A stretch of DNA of 64,000 nt from Cochliopodium minus (GCA_024220525.1 JAMYWO010000152.1:32989-96988); one strand, 5' to 3'. Positions 1-11,755 are shown, counted from the stretch's first letter. Notes: generated from the sequence alone by a model not told the origin. A program made the numbers and translations.

Positions 1-408
1 ATCTCTCTAGGACATCACCATCATTGAAAAAAAAAAAATACAAATTCAAAAAGTTGGAAAAAAAAAAATAAAACAAAACTTTTTTGGAAAAAATTTTATT
101 TCTGTTTGATTTTTTATTTTTTTAATAATCTAAGATTTTTTAAACTTTTTCCATTGAAAAAATTGTTTAAATATTTTTTCTCTCTTTTGCTTATTCCTTT
201 TTGGAAACAAAATTAAAAAACTATGGGTTTGTTTTGCAGCTTTTACTGCTTTCGTCCTATTCATGATAGGACATTTTAAGATTTTTTAAAGTTAATTTTT
301 TTAAAAAAAGAAATTTTTAATTCATTCTTTTAAATTGAAGATTTTGCAAGCTGATTTCGAATGATGAAATCCTTTTTATGATTTCTGGTTTCGAAAACTG
401 AAATCCGC
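1..408. other. Left-edge region without a gene; hairpin cluster
   Basis: I see no convincing coding frame here. The stretch 231-420 is less A/T-monotonous than its surroundings and holds several short hairpins. GCAG (236-239) pairs with CTGC (246-249). GTCCTAT (254-260) pairs perfectly with ATAGGAC (266-272) around a five-base loop. Further imperfect GATTTC/GAAATC pairs lie at about 354-405. A diverged relative of 145-250, including the GCAG/CTGC hairpin, occurs at about 33385-33465. It could be a small RNA or a dispersed repeat remnant; neither is shown. Confidence 0.35.
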
Positions 409-1240
409 TTATGTGTTATAAAGATCGACCACATCTTTAATTTCCTTGCTGAATTCTTTAACTGAATCAACTATTTCCTCAATTTTTTGTTCTCCTCTTC
501 TATCTTTTTTTGATTGTTTCCAGATATTCTCTTTCATCTCTATCTTTTTGCATTTGAAATAACTTCCTTCTTTTTTTCTCTGTTTTCTGTTTTTCCTTGA
601 TTCTATAATCTTCATCTCTTCTTTCTTTCTTCGTGGATTTCTTCAAGAATTGAGATTTTTATAAAAAGGAAATATTAATTTAAATTCACCTTTTTCTATC
701 ATTTTTACTTTTTGGATCAAGATCAGATAAAGATCTCGAAGAGTGATCAAGTCCACTCAATATTATATCAGAATTTGTAGTTTGTTTTTCAGCACAACAA
801 TCCACAAGAAATAGATCTTCAGTAGAAGTATAAACTCTTTGGTTCCCTTTTTTGGCCCTTTTGTTTGATTGTTGTCATTTCCAGATGGAATTTTGATTGT
901 TTTTGCGATTTGGAAGGAGTACCAATCAAGATAGATATTGGGCTTGGTCACAATAATGATATAAATATCTTCAATGATAGCAATATTTGGAGCAAAATGA
1001 AGTATCTTTATTTGTATTGATCAGGATATTCACATCCTTCAAAGCAACTTAAGATGATGAACAAATTCTATTATTCAGACAATACACATATAGATCAGCA
1101 ATTGAACTGTTTTCTCCAAGAATTGGTTCATCGCAAAATATCTTTTCAAACAATCTATTGTCAAAAATTAGTATTAACAATAATTCCAGTTTATCACCAA
1201 AATAATGAAAAATAGGCCTCAGACATATTTTGGTCTTTTT
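409..1240 (-). pseudogene. Frameshifted gene remnant, function unknown
   Basis: On the minus strand several stretches read as protein but not in one frame. A start-like MSEAYF at about 1236 shifts into an open segment (GDKLELLLILIFDN...) near 1200-1050. After a stop, another segment includes HFAPNIAIIEDIYIII (about 1000-950) and continues to about 840. There it shifts again into VYTSTEDLFLVDCC (about 838-675). This last part splices in phase, with a short intron (about 641-672), to a lysine- and glutamate-rich C-terminal exon ending in VVDLYNT at 409. At least three frame breaks suggest a decayed gene or locally poor sequence. I do not recognise the family. Confidence 0.45.
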
Positions 1241-1700
1241 TTTTTTTTTTTTTTGTGAAATCTGTAATTCTTATTGCAACCAAATGCGCATTTGATCAAA
1301 AAATCGAAATAAACCAGAAAGTTTAATTGCAACAACTTCATTTGATTCTTAAAATTTGCTTATTTAGTGTTGGGTTCACATTAAAATAAATGATATTTTT
1401 TTTAAATAATAATGTTCAGATGGAATTATCCTATTTAAATGAATTAGATATAGAAATTTAAAGTTCAGTAAATTTAAATGTAAAATTTTTTTCTTCATCA
1501 AACAGTTTGCAAAAATTAAAAATAAATTTGAGAAAAATAATATAATAAATAAAAAAATTCAAAAGGAACTTTGAATTTGAAAGAAAATATATGGCAAAAG
1601 GAAACAATAGGCAAAGAAAAAATGATCCAATTTCTAAAAATTGAAATAAATTTTAAAATAAATATTTATTTTTAATATTTCCCTACAAACAAATTTATAA
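1241..1700. other. Intergenic AT-rich sequence
   Basis: Homopolymer-rich sequence between the pseudogene and the first member of the membrane-protein cluster. The first exon of that gene may begin near the end of this stretch, but no in-frame ATG could be found. Nothing else was recognised. Confidence 0.5.
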
Positions 1701-1835
1701 CTCATTATCTTTCTATAGAGGACATCATATTTCTGTATGTACATTTTTGATCTTCGCATGTGGTAAAAATAAAAAAAATTAATTAGAAACAAAAAATTTC
1801 TCACTTCCCTTTTATCATATTTTTCGAAACAATAG

Positions 1836-3045
1836 TTGGTGGAGGAATATTCTTTGGGTTATTCTTCGGTGTAAAATATAGTTTCTTTTGGGTTGTATAA
1901 AATGCGCCAAAAAAAAAAAAAAAAAAAATTTAAATTCCCTCAGTATATATGAACTATTAATAATCCCAATAATAATTGATTAATTTGATTGATAGATAAC
2001 ATATAAAGAAATCACAGCAAAGAGTAAAATTTTTCTTTTTTTTTTTTTTTTTTTTTGAAAAGAAATTTCAAATTTCATTTAATTTTTAAAAATGAAAGAA
2101 AGCTATGCAACATCCAACTGTACCATTCAATCCACTAGAATCACCCAGAACCCTACTTACTGTTCACGTAACAACCAAAACTGCTACCAAGTAAATATGA
2201 ACGTAGAATACTGTAAATACAAAAAAAAAAAAAATCAAAAAAATCCATTTTTATAATCCCTTATTTCAAAAAATAAAAGATAATGATTTAGTAAAGAAAC
2301 GTAAATAATTTTTTAAATAATTTTTTATTTTTTGTTTTTAATTTTGTCAAAAAAATAAAAAAAAAATTATTCGAAAAATAGAAATTGTTACAGTTGCATA
2401 CAGTAAGAAATTTTAATTTTAAAAATTTCTTAAATGAATTATTTTTTTTAAAAATTTTTTTTTTTTTGAAGACAGTTTTGAAGGAAACTACAAAAGTTAC
2501 TCCACTTGCTTGGTCTTCCAAGCCAGTCATCCAGTAGGATCCTCATGGACTTGCTACTTTGACAGAGGCAATCCCAACACTGTCGTCTTCAATTTTGATC
2601 ACAACACTGGTGCTATCATTGGTGAAATTGTAGGAGGCATTTTCTTCGTTATTGCTGTTTTTGCTTGTGTAAATAATTTTTTGAAATTTTTTAATTTTTT
2701 TTTTTTTTGTATTATTTTAAATTTTTTTTTTTAAATTTTATTTATGTTATTTTTATAAAAATTTTTTTCAAAGTTTGGTAAAATGTGCCATCATCACCAT
2801 CACGGCGGATACCAACCAATTAACTACGATCACGGCCACCATGGAGGTAAAATATTTTTGGATTAATTTTTTTTTTATTAAATTAATTAAAATGTTAAAT
2901 TTATTTTTTTGTTTTAGGAAATCGTGGTCACCATCATCATGACCATCATGGTAATTAATTACAACTTTTTAATTAATTACAACTTTTTGATTAAATTTTA
3001 ATTTTATTTTTATTTTAATGTGCAGGTCATCACCATCACCATTAA
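1836..3045 (+). CDS. Two-span membrane protein, cluster member 1, with His-rich tail
   Basis: First of six paralogues. Supported exons are 1836-1870, 1996-2023, 2099-2212, 2280-2300, 2382-2402 and 2472-2668, then three short exons up to 3045. An earlier exon probably ends at 1762, but its start codon is unresolved. The first span contains GGGIFFGLFF. The loop carries SNCTI, a Cys pair, the motif MNVEY, then SHPVGSSWTCYF and VVFNFDHN. The second span follows (GEIVGGIFFVIAVFAC). The C-terminal tail is unusually rich in histidine (clusters of 4-6 His with Gly) and is built from small exons. Two spans with an extracytoplasmic cysteine loop resemble BK-channel beta subunits in topology, and the HPVG...C motif recalls DUF3592. 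Both are weak analogies and the function is unknown. Confidence 0.75.
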
Positions 3046-3225
3046 AGATCCCATGTGAAATAATGGAAATTCAAAAGTTTTTAAATAAAATTAGAATTAA
3101 AAAAGAAACTTTTTTTAAAAAAAAATGTAGTTTTTGTTTTATTTTTATTTTTTGAATTTATTTTTCATAATTTATTTATTTTCTGTTGAAAAAATTTTTT
3201 TTTAATTTTAAATTTCTTTTTTTAT

Positions 3226-4287
3226 TTAATTGATTTCGAAATAAGTGCCTTTGTGATGATGATAATGAACGGACTTTACAATGATCAAGATTAATCCCAA
3301 CAAAAACAAAATTCCTCCCACTATTTCCGCTACAAGTGCGTTCGTGTTGTGCTCAAAGTTGAATACTACTGTGTATTTGTTTGCTGTGTCATAATAACAA
3401 GCGTAAGTCCCACCAACTAAGAAAATAAAAAATTAAAAAATAAATATAAATTAATAAAATAAAAATTTAAAAATTTAAAAATAAAAAATATAAAAATAAA
3501 AATAATAAATAAAAAAATATAAATTAAAATTATAAAATAAAAATAAAAAATTTTATAAATAAAAATAAAAAAAATGTAAATAAAATTTTCATTACTTGTA
3601 TGTGTTAACAAAAATTCATGTGCAAATGCATAAGTTCCATAATTTCCTTCAAAACTATCTTTTAAAATAAAAAAAGTTAAGTTAATTTTGAGAGAATGAA
3701 AGAGACTTACTGTATGCAGTCGTTGTTATGGAATCTAAAGATTTTTGATTGATTTTGATTTTTCAGAAAAAAATTTAATTTGCTGAATTGGAATTTTCCA
3801 TTTCTTTTCTCAAATTTTTTTATTATTTATATGTTACCGTATGTCACATTCATTTTTACTGCATATACAACTGGACATCTTGAGCAAGTTGATTTATTGA
3901 CTATCTCCATCGAAAGGATGGTACAATTGGTCGGTTTAAAATTTTCTATTTGTAATATTGAAAGGATATAATTCTAATGAGAGATGTTAGTTATGAATAG
4001 AATATCATTTACCTTTTGCTTTGATTTCTATGTAAAAATAAGATTTATGAAATTTTTATTGAGGGAAAAATAAATTATGAGAGAAATTATTTACCTTGAT
4101 ATGTATCATGGAAGAAGAATCCAAGAAATAATCCCAATCCCACTATTTATATATTTTTTTCCAACGTACATATTATTTTCAATTATTTAAAAATTTAAAT
4201 TTGTTCTTGATTTTTACACAACATTATAAATAAAAAGAATATTCTCAAGGCATTATGATGATTATGATGATTTGTTCCTTTTGCCAT
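3226..4287 (-). CDS. Two-span membrane protein, cluster member 2 (inverted)
   Basis: The only member on the minus strand. Exons, 5' to 3': 4218-4287, 4095-4142, 4013-4027 (15 bases), 3838-3945, 3711-3734, 3596-3658 and 3226-3416. All phases agree with the other members. The N-terminus is MAKGTNHHNHHN, followed by a span containing GLGLFLGFFF. The loop has TNCTI, TCSRC, AVKMNV, then GGTYACYYD and VVFNFEHN. The second span (AEIVGGILFLLGL) leads to a short tail, SVHYHHHKGTYFEIN. The proline of the HP(V/I)G motif is replaced (THTIGG, across an intron). It is convergent with member 1, about 180 bases away. Confidence 0.8.
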
Positions 4288-4833
4288 TATTTTTTTTTTT
4301 AATTTATTTTCGAAAAATTTTGAAAAAAAAAAGAATTATAAAAGTTAGAAATTTTTTTTTCAAATTGAAACATTAAATGATACTTTAAAGTTTAAGAAGA
4401 ATTCACTAATTTTATGAAAACCCTTTTTAAATTTGAAATACCTTTTTAAATTTTGAAATACCTTTTTAAAAAGTTTCAGAAAAAATAGAGGTTGATCTTT
4501 TTTAAATTCAATTTCAAAAAAAAAAATTCAGAAGTATAATTTTTTTGCTACCCATCTAAGTTTTGATCTCTTTAAGAACAAAATTTCTGTTTAAACATTA
4601 AAAGGGATATTTAACAAAGGATTAGATTCAAAAGTCAGATTATTCATTTAATTAAATTTTTTTTCAAATTTTAAATTATTTTGGAACACTAAACCTTTCT
4701 TTTTGTAATTTGATCACTTTTCGTAAAACTACTCCAATAACTTTAAATTTAATTTTTTAAGAGAATTCAAAATAAAAAAATCTATTTTTAAGTGAAAAAT
4801 TAAAAATTAAAAAAAAAAAATTTGAATGTATTA

Positions 4834-5641
4834 ATGGAAGATAGATACGATCATGATTATCTTAAAAAGATCATCAATTCAGCAAGCATCATTGTAGTCA
4901 TATTTCTTGGCAAATATATAATTCTCCTCCAAATAAAAAAAATTTTATTTTTGAAAACTTTTATATAGTGGGATTGGGTTTATCAATTGGATCGTTATAT
5001 TTTATCATCAAAAGAACAAATGAAAGGAGTAATATATCCCATTATTTTTTTACATTCAAACAACTGATTGCAAAAATAATTTTTTTTTTTTTAAGAATCT
5101 TTTATTGATACGACGTGTTTGATATTGAATGCACAAATCCAAAAATCTGAAAATTCTGGATCGTATAGATTGAAAATGCAAGTGGAATATTGTAAAATAA
5201 AAAAAGTTATCATTCGTATTTTTTTGTTGACATATTCAATATTTTAAAAAAGATAATTCAATATTCAAAAGAGAAATCACAACGATTGCATACAGTAAAA
5301 AAAAAAATTTTTAATTTTTTATTAATTAAATTTAAATCTTTTTAAAATCATATTTTATAACTCTTTTCAAAAAAAAAAAAAAAAAAAAAGACAATTATGA
5401 TTCTAATTACGATATTGAAATGGAAGTTTTAACATTTCTGCTGACACATAACATAAACTCTAAACTCACATGCTACCACGAAAAAGAAGATGTAACGAGG
5501 GTTGTATTTTCTTTTGACCATAACTATGCCTTAGAAGTGATATCCTACCTTTTTTCGACCATTTTAACTCTTTTTTCCTTTTCAATGCTCATGCTCATCG
5601 TTTTTAAATTTGACAGAAGCAAAATAGTTGAGTCAGAATGA
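4834..5641 (+). CDS. Two-span membrane protein, cluster member 3
   Basis: Exons 4834-4909, 4969-5028, 5096-5191, 5253-5294 and 5391-5641. The first intron begins with GC (position 4910), which is the only donor that keeps the frame with the family; later introns use GT. The N-terminal span contains VGLGLSIGS. The loop has TTCLILN, MQVEY, EITTIAY, THNINSKLTCY and VVFSFDHN. The HPVG motif is degenerate here (HNINSK). A long second span (about 25 residues) and a short charged tail ending VESE complete the protein. It is among the more diverged copies, so its function may have drifted. Confidence 0.75.
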
Positions 5642-5914
5642 TGATTTTATTTTTTTTTTATTTTTATCTTCTCCTTTTGTTTATTATTAAAATTATATTA
5701 TTTATTTGTAATCTGAATATTACTTTGAAATAAACAAAACTTTTCGCAAATATTTCAACAGTTCAAGATTATGACATCATTTTCCTAAGTCTTACTTAAA
5801 ATTAAAACTTCAATATATTGACTTAAAAAAAAGAATAAAATTAAAACTTGATTTTAAATTTAATTTAAAATTAAATTTTGATATTTAATGAAAAAAAAAA
5901 AAAAAAAAAAAAAA

Positions 5915-6910
5915 ATGGGCAAGGGATCAAACGGTACAAGATCAGCTCTCCTCTTTATTTTAGTTTTGTTTTTAGGTGATATTAATGAAATCCTTTATAT
6001 ATTTTTTATATTTTTATCCTCAAAATAAAAGCTGGTATCGGGGTTTTCTTTGGATTCTTTTTCAGTTATACTTTCAAGGAAATTCAAGCCAAGAGTAAGA
6101 TTAATTTTTCCAAATCCGAAAGAATATATTTTAAATGGGTTTTTAAATAACAACAAGGAATCAAATACCATCAATATTATAGATATAAACAATCATTATA
6201 ATTAAATATCTCAAATAATATACCTGATATATATTCTCTTTACTCCATCCCTTATTTAAAATTAAATTTTCTCCTTCAATTTTATATTTTTGTTCACAAA
6301 CAGAAAATTTCCTTCATTCAAATTGCACGATATTGACATCAATAATGGATAAAAAGAGAAGATGTGGAAAGAATTCATGTTCAACAGTATATGCAGTATT
6401 AATGCAAGTGGATTATTGTGAGACAATAAAAACCCTTTAATTAAATTCTTAAATGTAATAACCAAAAATAGTTAATCCACAATTAAACAGAGAAATAGCA
6501 ACGATTGCATATAGTAAGATCAAATTAATTTTATTTTATTTTTGAAATTTCAAATTTCAACTCAAAATTTTTTATTAATTTTATAAAAAATATCAATAGA
6601 TAGTTTCGAAGGAAATTACAATTCTCTGAATAATGCCATGTCTTTCGTTTTGACTCATCCAATAGGAAAAGATTACCCTTGCTACTATGACGCAAGCAAC
6701 CCAAACACTGTGGTTTTCAACTTTGATCACAACACTATCGCAATCATTTATGAATCAATAGGAGGCAAATGTTTTTTAAATTCCATTTAAATTATTTTTA
6801 ATTAAATTTTTTTTTTCAAAGGTGTTGTTGCTTTGATTTCACTTTTGTTTCTTGCAATTCTATCATGGAAGAAATGTAGGAAGTCAAGTGGATATGATTA
6901 TATCAATTAA
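5915..6910 (+). CDS. Two-span membrane protein, cluster member 4
   Basis: ATG at 5915 directly follows a run of about 25 A. Exons 5915-5975, 6032-6094, 6304-6417, 6472-6513, 6600-6764 and 6822-6910. The N-terminal span is hydrophobic (LLFILVLFL then AGIGVFFGFFF). The loop has SNCTILTS, RRCGKNSC, AVLMQVDY, EIATIAY, THPIGKDYPCYYD and VVFNFDHN. The second span is followed by a short basic tail ending SGYDYIN. The last intron may start with GC at 6765; a GT at 6771 would also keep frame and add three residues. The 63-base second exon is the same length in members 4, 5 and 6, and as split exons in 1 and 2. Confidence 0.8.
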
Positions 6911-7032
6911 ACCTTTTTTCTTTAACCTCTTTCTTTTCTTTTCTTTTTCAGACTTTTTCAAATTTTTATTTTTTCAGACTTTTTTTTTTTAAAAAATTAA
7001 TTTTATCTTAAATTTGAAATTAAAAAAAAAAA

Positions 7033-7778
7033 ATGGAAAGATCACATTATTTTGGATTAGGGGTTTCAATTGTCATCATTGTTTGTAAATAAACATCCCA
7101 AAAACAATAAAATTTTTATTTATTCAAATTATATAGTAGGATTAACTTTTTTCTTTACATACTTTTTTAACTACACCTACAATGAAATAAGAGCAATTAG
7201 TAAATTTTTTTAAAAATACATGAGAAATTTGTTTTGAAAAAAAAAAATTGAAATTTTTTTCTTTCTTTAGAAAATTACAAACAAACGAATTGTACCATTT
7301 TGACTTCACAGATCTTGAACAAGACAGATATTTATTGCTATTCTTACCCTAAATGTAAATATATATATGCAGTTTTAATGAATGTGAAATATTACAATCC
7401 AAAAGAAAAAAAACAGATCACCACTAAAGCATACAGTAATAAATTAAAAATTATTATAATTTTTTTTCAGCTAAAAAAAATATAATAATTTAAATTTAAT
7501 TTAATAAAAAAGATAAATTTGAAGGAATTTATTCATCTTTGGAAGATTGTCTCGATTTTGAATTAACTCATCCCGTTGGTCATTCTTATCAATGTTTTTA
7601 TCATAAAAAAAGACCCGCTTTGGTAATCTTTACATTTGATCACAGCAACGGAGTGCTAATAATGCAAATTGTTGGTTTGTTGTTGACCGTTTTCGGAGTT
7701 GTTCTTATGGTTAGCAAGATTATTAAAATAAATGCTCCAATAAGAAAGAATTATATAATGGTTGATTCAATCAATTAA
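7033..7778 (+). CDS. Two-span membrane protein, cluster member 5
   Basis: Exons 7033-7084, 7137-7199, 7271-7435 and 7513-7778. This copy lacks the intron that splits the loop-encoding exon in members 1-4. The first span contains LGLTFFFTYFF. The loop has TNCTILTS, DIYCYSYPKC, AVLMNVKYYN, THPVGHSYQCFY and VIFTFDHSN. The second span is long and aliphatic, and the tail ends MVDSIN. The conserved order of Cys-Thr-Ile, Met-x-Val-x-Tyr, His-Pro-Val-Gly, Cys-aromatic and Phe-Asp-His is clearest in this gene and member 4. Confidence 0.85.
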
Positions 7779-7879
7779 ATACATTAAATTCATTTAAAAT
7801 ATTTCGGAGTAAAATAAAAATTGAATTAATTAATTGAAGGAAATGAAAATAAAAAAAAAACAAAAAAAAAATCAATAAA

Positions 7880-8624
7880 ATGTCCAAAATACATAAAGTA
7901 TCATCTATCATCTGCATTCTCGCTATTTCGTGTAAAATTAATCAAAAAAAAAAAAAGCTAATTTAGTTCTTTTTATCGTTTAAAAAAATTTAATACACCA
8001 GTCGGAGCTCTATTATTTTTTTCATTTCTCATTACCTACCTTTTCAATGAAATGAAAGTAAGATGTAAGGATAACAAATCTAATCACACCATAAAACTTT
8101 CCATTATCAATAATATATATTAAATCAATAGATTCATTTCAAAGAACCAGCTGCAAGATCCTATCATCTGATATCATCAATAAAACTTCAGAAGATTTTT
8201 TTCCTCAAGATAAATATGTATATTCTGTTGAAATGGAAGTAAAATATTACAATAAAAAACTGAAAGAAGATTTTACAACAAAAGCATATAGTAAATAAAA
8301 AATAAAATAAAAAATTTTTTAGCTGAAAAAAAAAATAAAAAATAAAAAAAAATAGATATTTATAAAGGAACTTACTCTGATATTGATATATGCAATGAAT
8401 TTCAAAAAACTCATCCTGTTGGAACCATATCTACATGTTTTTTTCAACTCGATAATCCAAATATAGTTCTCTATAATTTCAATCCCTTCTCATTTGCTTT
8501 CGTATATTGCCTGATTGGTGGGATATTGATAGTGGTGGGTATGTCATTCCTTCAATTAATACAATGGCATAAAAAAAGAGAATATCAAAATGAAAATGAA
8601 AGCACATTTGATTTCGAATTGTAA
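7880..8624 (+). CDS. Two-span membrane protein, cluster member 6
   Basis: Exons 7880-7931, 8002-8064, 8132-8290 and 8356-8624, the same structure as member 5. The first span reads ICILAIS then FGALLFFSFLITYLF. The loop has TSCKILSS, EMEVKYYN, KTHPVGTISTCFF and VLYNFNPFS, so the FDHN motif is changed. The second span contains LIGGILIVVG. The tail is charged and ends FDFEL. This is the last member of the array; an intergenic stretch follows. Confidence 0.8.
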
Positions 8625-9207
8625 AAAGATAGATATCAACATCTTATTGTTAAATAAAAATCAATTATATTTAAAAAGAGAGTATTATTAAACTGTTCAT
8701 TTATTATATGCAACAACATAAAATGATTCTAAATTTATAATTCCAATAAAAATTAGATCTTTTCCCAATCAACAATAATTTACATGATTAACGAATTTGA
8801 ATTCCATATCCTTTGTTTGTAAGAGGTAAAATTTTTTTTATTTTTGGCGCCATATCTTTTGAAAAAAAAAAACCAATTGAAATATACTTTTATAAATGCG
8901 ATCTTGATATATACAGTTTGAGATTTTGGTATTATTTTTGAAAGTAAATTACAATTAGATTTTCGTTTTTTTGATTTAAAAAATTTAATTTTTATTATCC
9001 AATTTTGAAAATAATCAAAACATAATTCTCATTATCATATATTAAAAATAAATAAATTCTCTGCAAATAAAATTGTAACATTTGTGAATAAAAAGGGTAA
9101 AAGATATCATAAAAAATTTTGTTTTTGTTTTTTAAAAAATATATTTTGAAATTAAATAAAAAATAAAAAAATAAAATCCATCAAAAAAAAAAAAAAAGAA
9201 AGAAAGA
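8625..9207. other. Intergenic AT-rich sequence
   Basis: No coding frame of note lies between the membrane-protein array and the P450 gene. An A-tract at about 9182-9205 immediately precedes the P450 start codon, as is common in this window. Confidence 0.5.
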
Positions 9208-11583
9208 ATGATATTTTATTTTGTTCTTTTACTTTTCATTGTTGCGTTCTTGGTTTATCAATGGGTAAAAAGAAAAAAAAAAATGTTTATCATTGATCGG
9301 GATTTACAACTTTAAATTTTCTTGTAAATGAAATTAATATTTTTTTTTTTTAATATAGAGCTACTACATGCATCCATCTTTGAAGCTATTTCCTGGATTG
9401 GGATGTTACCCTTTTATAGGATCGATACCATATTTCCAAAAAGATAATCCAGTCTTTGGATGGTGCAAAACTGCAGTCGAGAATGGTTGGTAAAGAAAGA
9501 AAAAAATTGAAACATCTACAATGATAAGAAAAAATTTAAAAAATAATTTTTATTCTATGAAAACTGGATAAATATATTTGTATTTATCAAAAAATAAAAA
9601 AATTGTAAACATATATTTTATTTTTTTATTTTTTAATTTATCCTAAATTTCTATTTTCTTAAGATTTTCTTATTATCCTTTTTTATATTTTTTATTTTCC
9701 TTTATTATCTTACAAAGGAAATTGTGGAGAGTTTCCATTCTTAACACACATGTTGTTTTGGTGACCGATGCACAGCTGTACAAACAGATCACTTCAGATC
9801 AAGAGACCTACCAAAGAGAAAAGTTCATCAGCGATCACAATCTCATAATGAACGGCAAAATGTTGTTTGCGATCGATGGAGAAGACTGGAGGAAGAGGAG
9901 AGGTAAAAAAAAAAAAAAAGAATACGATATAATTAATTTTAAATTAAAAATATATTCAAAGAATGAATCTTGATATTTTGAATACTATTTCATTTTTCAT
10001 TTATCATTTATCAATTTTAATTTTTTTTTTCAATCTTCCTTCATAGTTGCTGTCAACCCTTTCTTTTCCAAGAAATCCATCTCCAAACATCTCCATCACA
10101 TGGTGAGCATGAGTGAGATCGCAGTGAAAGAGGCTTTGAGAACAGGCACTTTCGATTCAAGAGCATTGTTGATCAAAGTGTCATTAAGTAAAAAAAAAAA
10201 ATATTATTTTTAATTTTAAATTATTTATTTTTTAATTTTATTTTTTTTGTAAACTTATTTTTAATTTTATTTTTTAAAAGGTTTTGTTCTCAGATTCATT
10301 TTCGACGAAGAAATGGACATTCTCACCAATGACGTTCACAAAATAGGAGACACCTTCCACATCTTAGGAGCAGAAGTAAAAAAATTTTTAAACCTAATTA
10401 TTTTTATTTTAATTATTATTTTTATTTTTAAAATTATTTTTATTTTTTACAATTATTTTAAATTTTGTGTTTTTAGTTTATAATTTTAATTTTTTTACTT
10501 TTTTATTTTAATTTTTTTACTTTTTTTTTTCAATTAACATCTAATTATTTTAAATTTTGTGTTTTTAGTTTATAATTTTAATTTTTTTACTTTTAATTTA
10601 TTAACATCTAATTATTTTCATATTGCGATAATTTAAAATATATTTTTATTTCAAAAAAATGTAAATTTTATTTTTATAATTATATTTAAATTTATAATTT
10701 TTTATTCAAAAATAATTTTTTTAATTTTAATTTTTTTAAATTTCTCTTTTCCTTTTCTTTTGCAGCTTTTGAAGATGAACCAAAAACCAGGGTACAGACA
10801 CTTGCCAAAATTCATGAGGAAAGAGTACTACAGCAAAAGAGAAAACTTCGACAAGTTCATCCACCACATGATCAAGATCAACAAGGAGAAAGCGGAACTC
10901 AAAGACATCTCCGAGAAATCTCTTTTCGATTACCTTCTCGATGTATATAAGGATGACTATGAAATGATTGTGAATGAAGTCAAAGGAATTTTGTTTGCAG
11001 GCGTAAAAAAAAAAATATTTAATTTAATTTTAAAAATTTCAAAACACTAATTAATTTTTATTTTTTTTTTAGCACGAAACTTCCGCTGTAAATTTTTTTC
11101 ACTTTATTTATTTATTTCATTTAATTTAAATTATTCTTAAGTTTATTTTAATTTTTAATTATTTAATTTTTAATTATTATTTAATTTATTTTTTTATTTT
11201 TTAATAATTTTTTACATTTTTAATATTTTTTATTTTAATAAATATTTTAAATTCGAATTTTTATTTTCTTTTTTATAGTTTATCAATTTTTAAAATTTTG
11301 ATTTTGATTTTTAGTTATGTTTTAAACTATATTTATTTAGTTTTATTTTTTTGTATTTTTTTAATTAATTCATTTTTAAACATTCAATTTTATTAATATG
11401 ATTATTATATTTAAAAGCACACTGCTTGTTTTGTTTTCTATGAGCTCTTGAAAAATGAAGAAGTTCTTAGAGAGGTGATAGAGGAGGTGGATTCTGTTTT
11501 GGTCAATGGGACAATAGAAAGCCCCCAAGAAGTCAAACTGTTGGTAAAACTCGAAGCTTGTATCAAAGAAACACTGAGGCTAT
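9208..11583 (+). CDS. Cytochrome P450, 3' end missing
   Basis: Haem-thiolate monooxygenase fragment of about 342 residues; the family is usually about 480-520. Exons 9208-9264, 9359-9489, 9718-9902, 10047-10187, 10281-10375, 10766-11002, 11073-11087 and 11418-11583, all in phase. It has an N-terminal membrane anchor (residues 1-19), the region LFPGLGCYPFIGSIPYF, WRKRR in the C-helix area, the I-helix oxygen-binding motif AGHETSA (split over a 15-base exon) and the K-helix ETLR. The PERF segment and the FxxGxRxC haem-cysteine loop are absent. The last exon ends with a good donor site, but no further P450 exon lies before the N at 11639 and the oppositely oriented formin. It is most likely cut by an assembly join; a true pseudogene is the alternative. 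Confidence 0.85.
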
Positions 11584-11638
11584 GTAAAAAATAACATTTT
11601 GACAAATAAATTTTTTTATTTTTTATTTTTTATTTTTT

Positions 11639-11639
11639 N
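11639..11639. other. Single-N position at a probable chimeric join
   Basis: One undetermined base sits in a T-rich low-complexity tract. Upstream, the P450 gene breaks off after its K-helix exon (11583). Downstream, the minus-strand formin breaks off in mid-FH2 (11756). Two unrelated genes truncated towards the same N indicate a misjoin or a collapsed gap. Confidence 0.7.
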
Positions 11640-11755
11640 ATTTTTTTATTTTTAAATTTAATATTTTTAAAATTATTTTTTTTTTTATTTTTTTATTTTA
11701 GTATCATTTTTATTTTTTATTTTTTATTTTTAATATTTCAATATTTTTTATTTAC

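Noticed and set aside
350-420. Possible tRNA B-box-like GGTTTCGAAAACTG
   Set aside because: It does not match the tRNA consensus, and no acceptor stem or anticodon arm can be folded around it.
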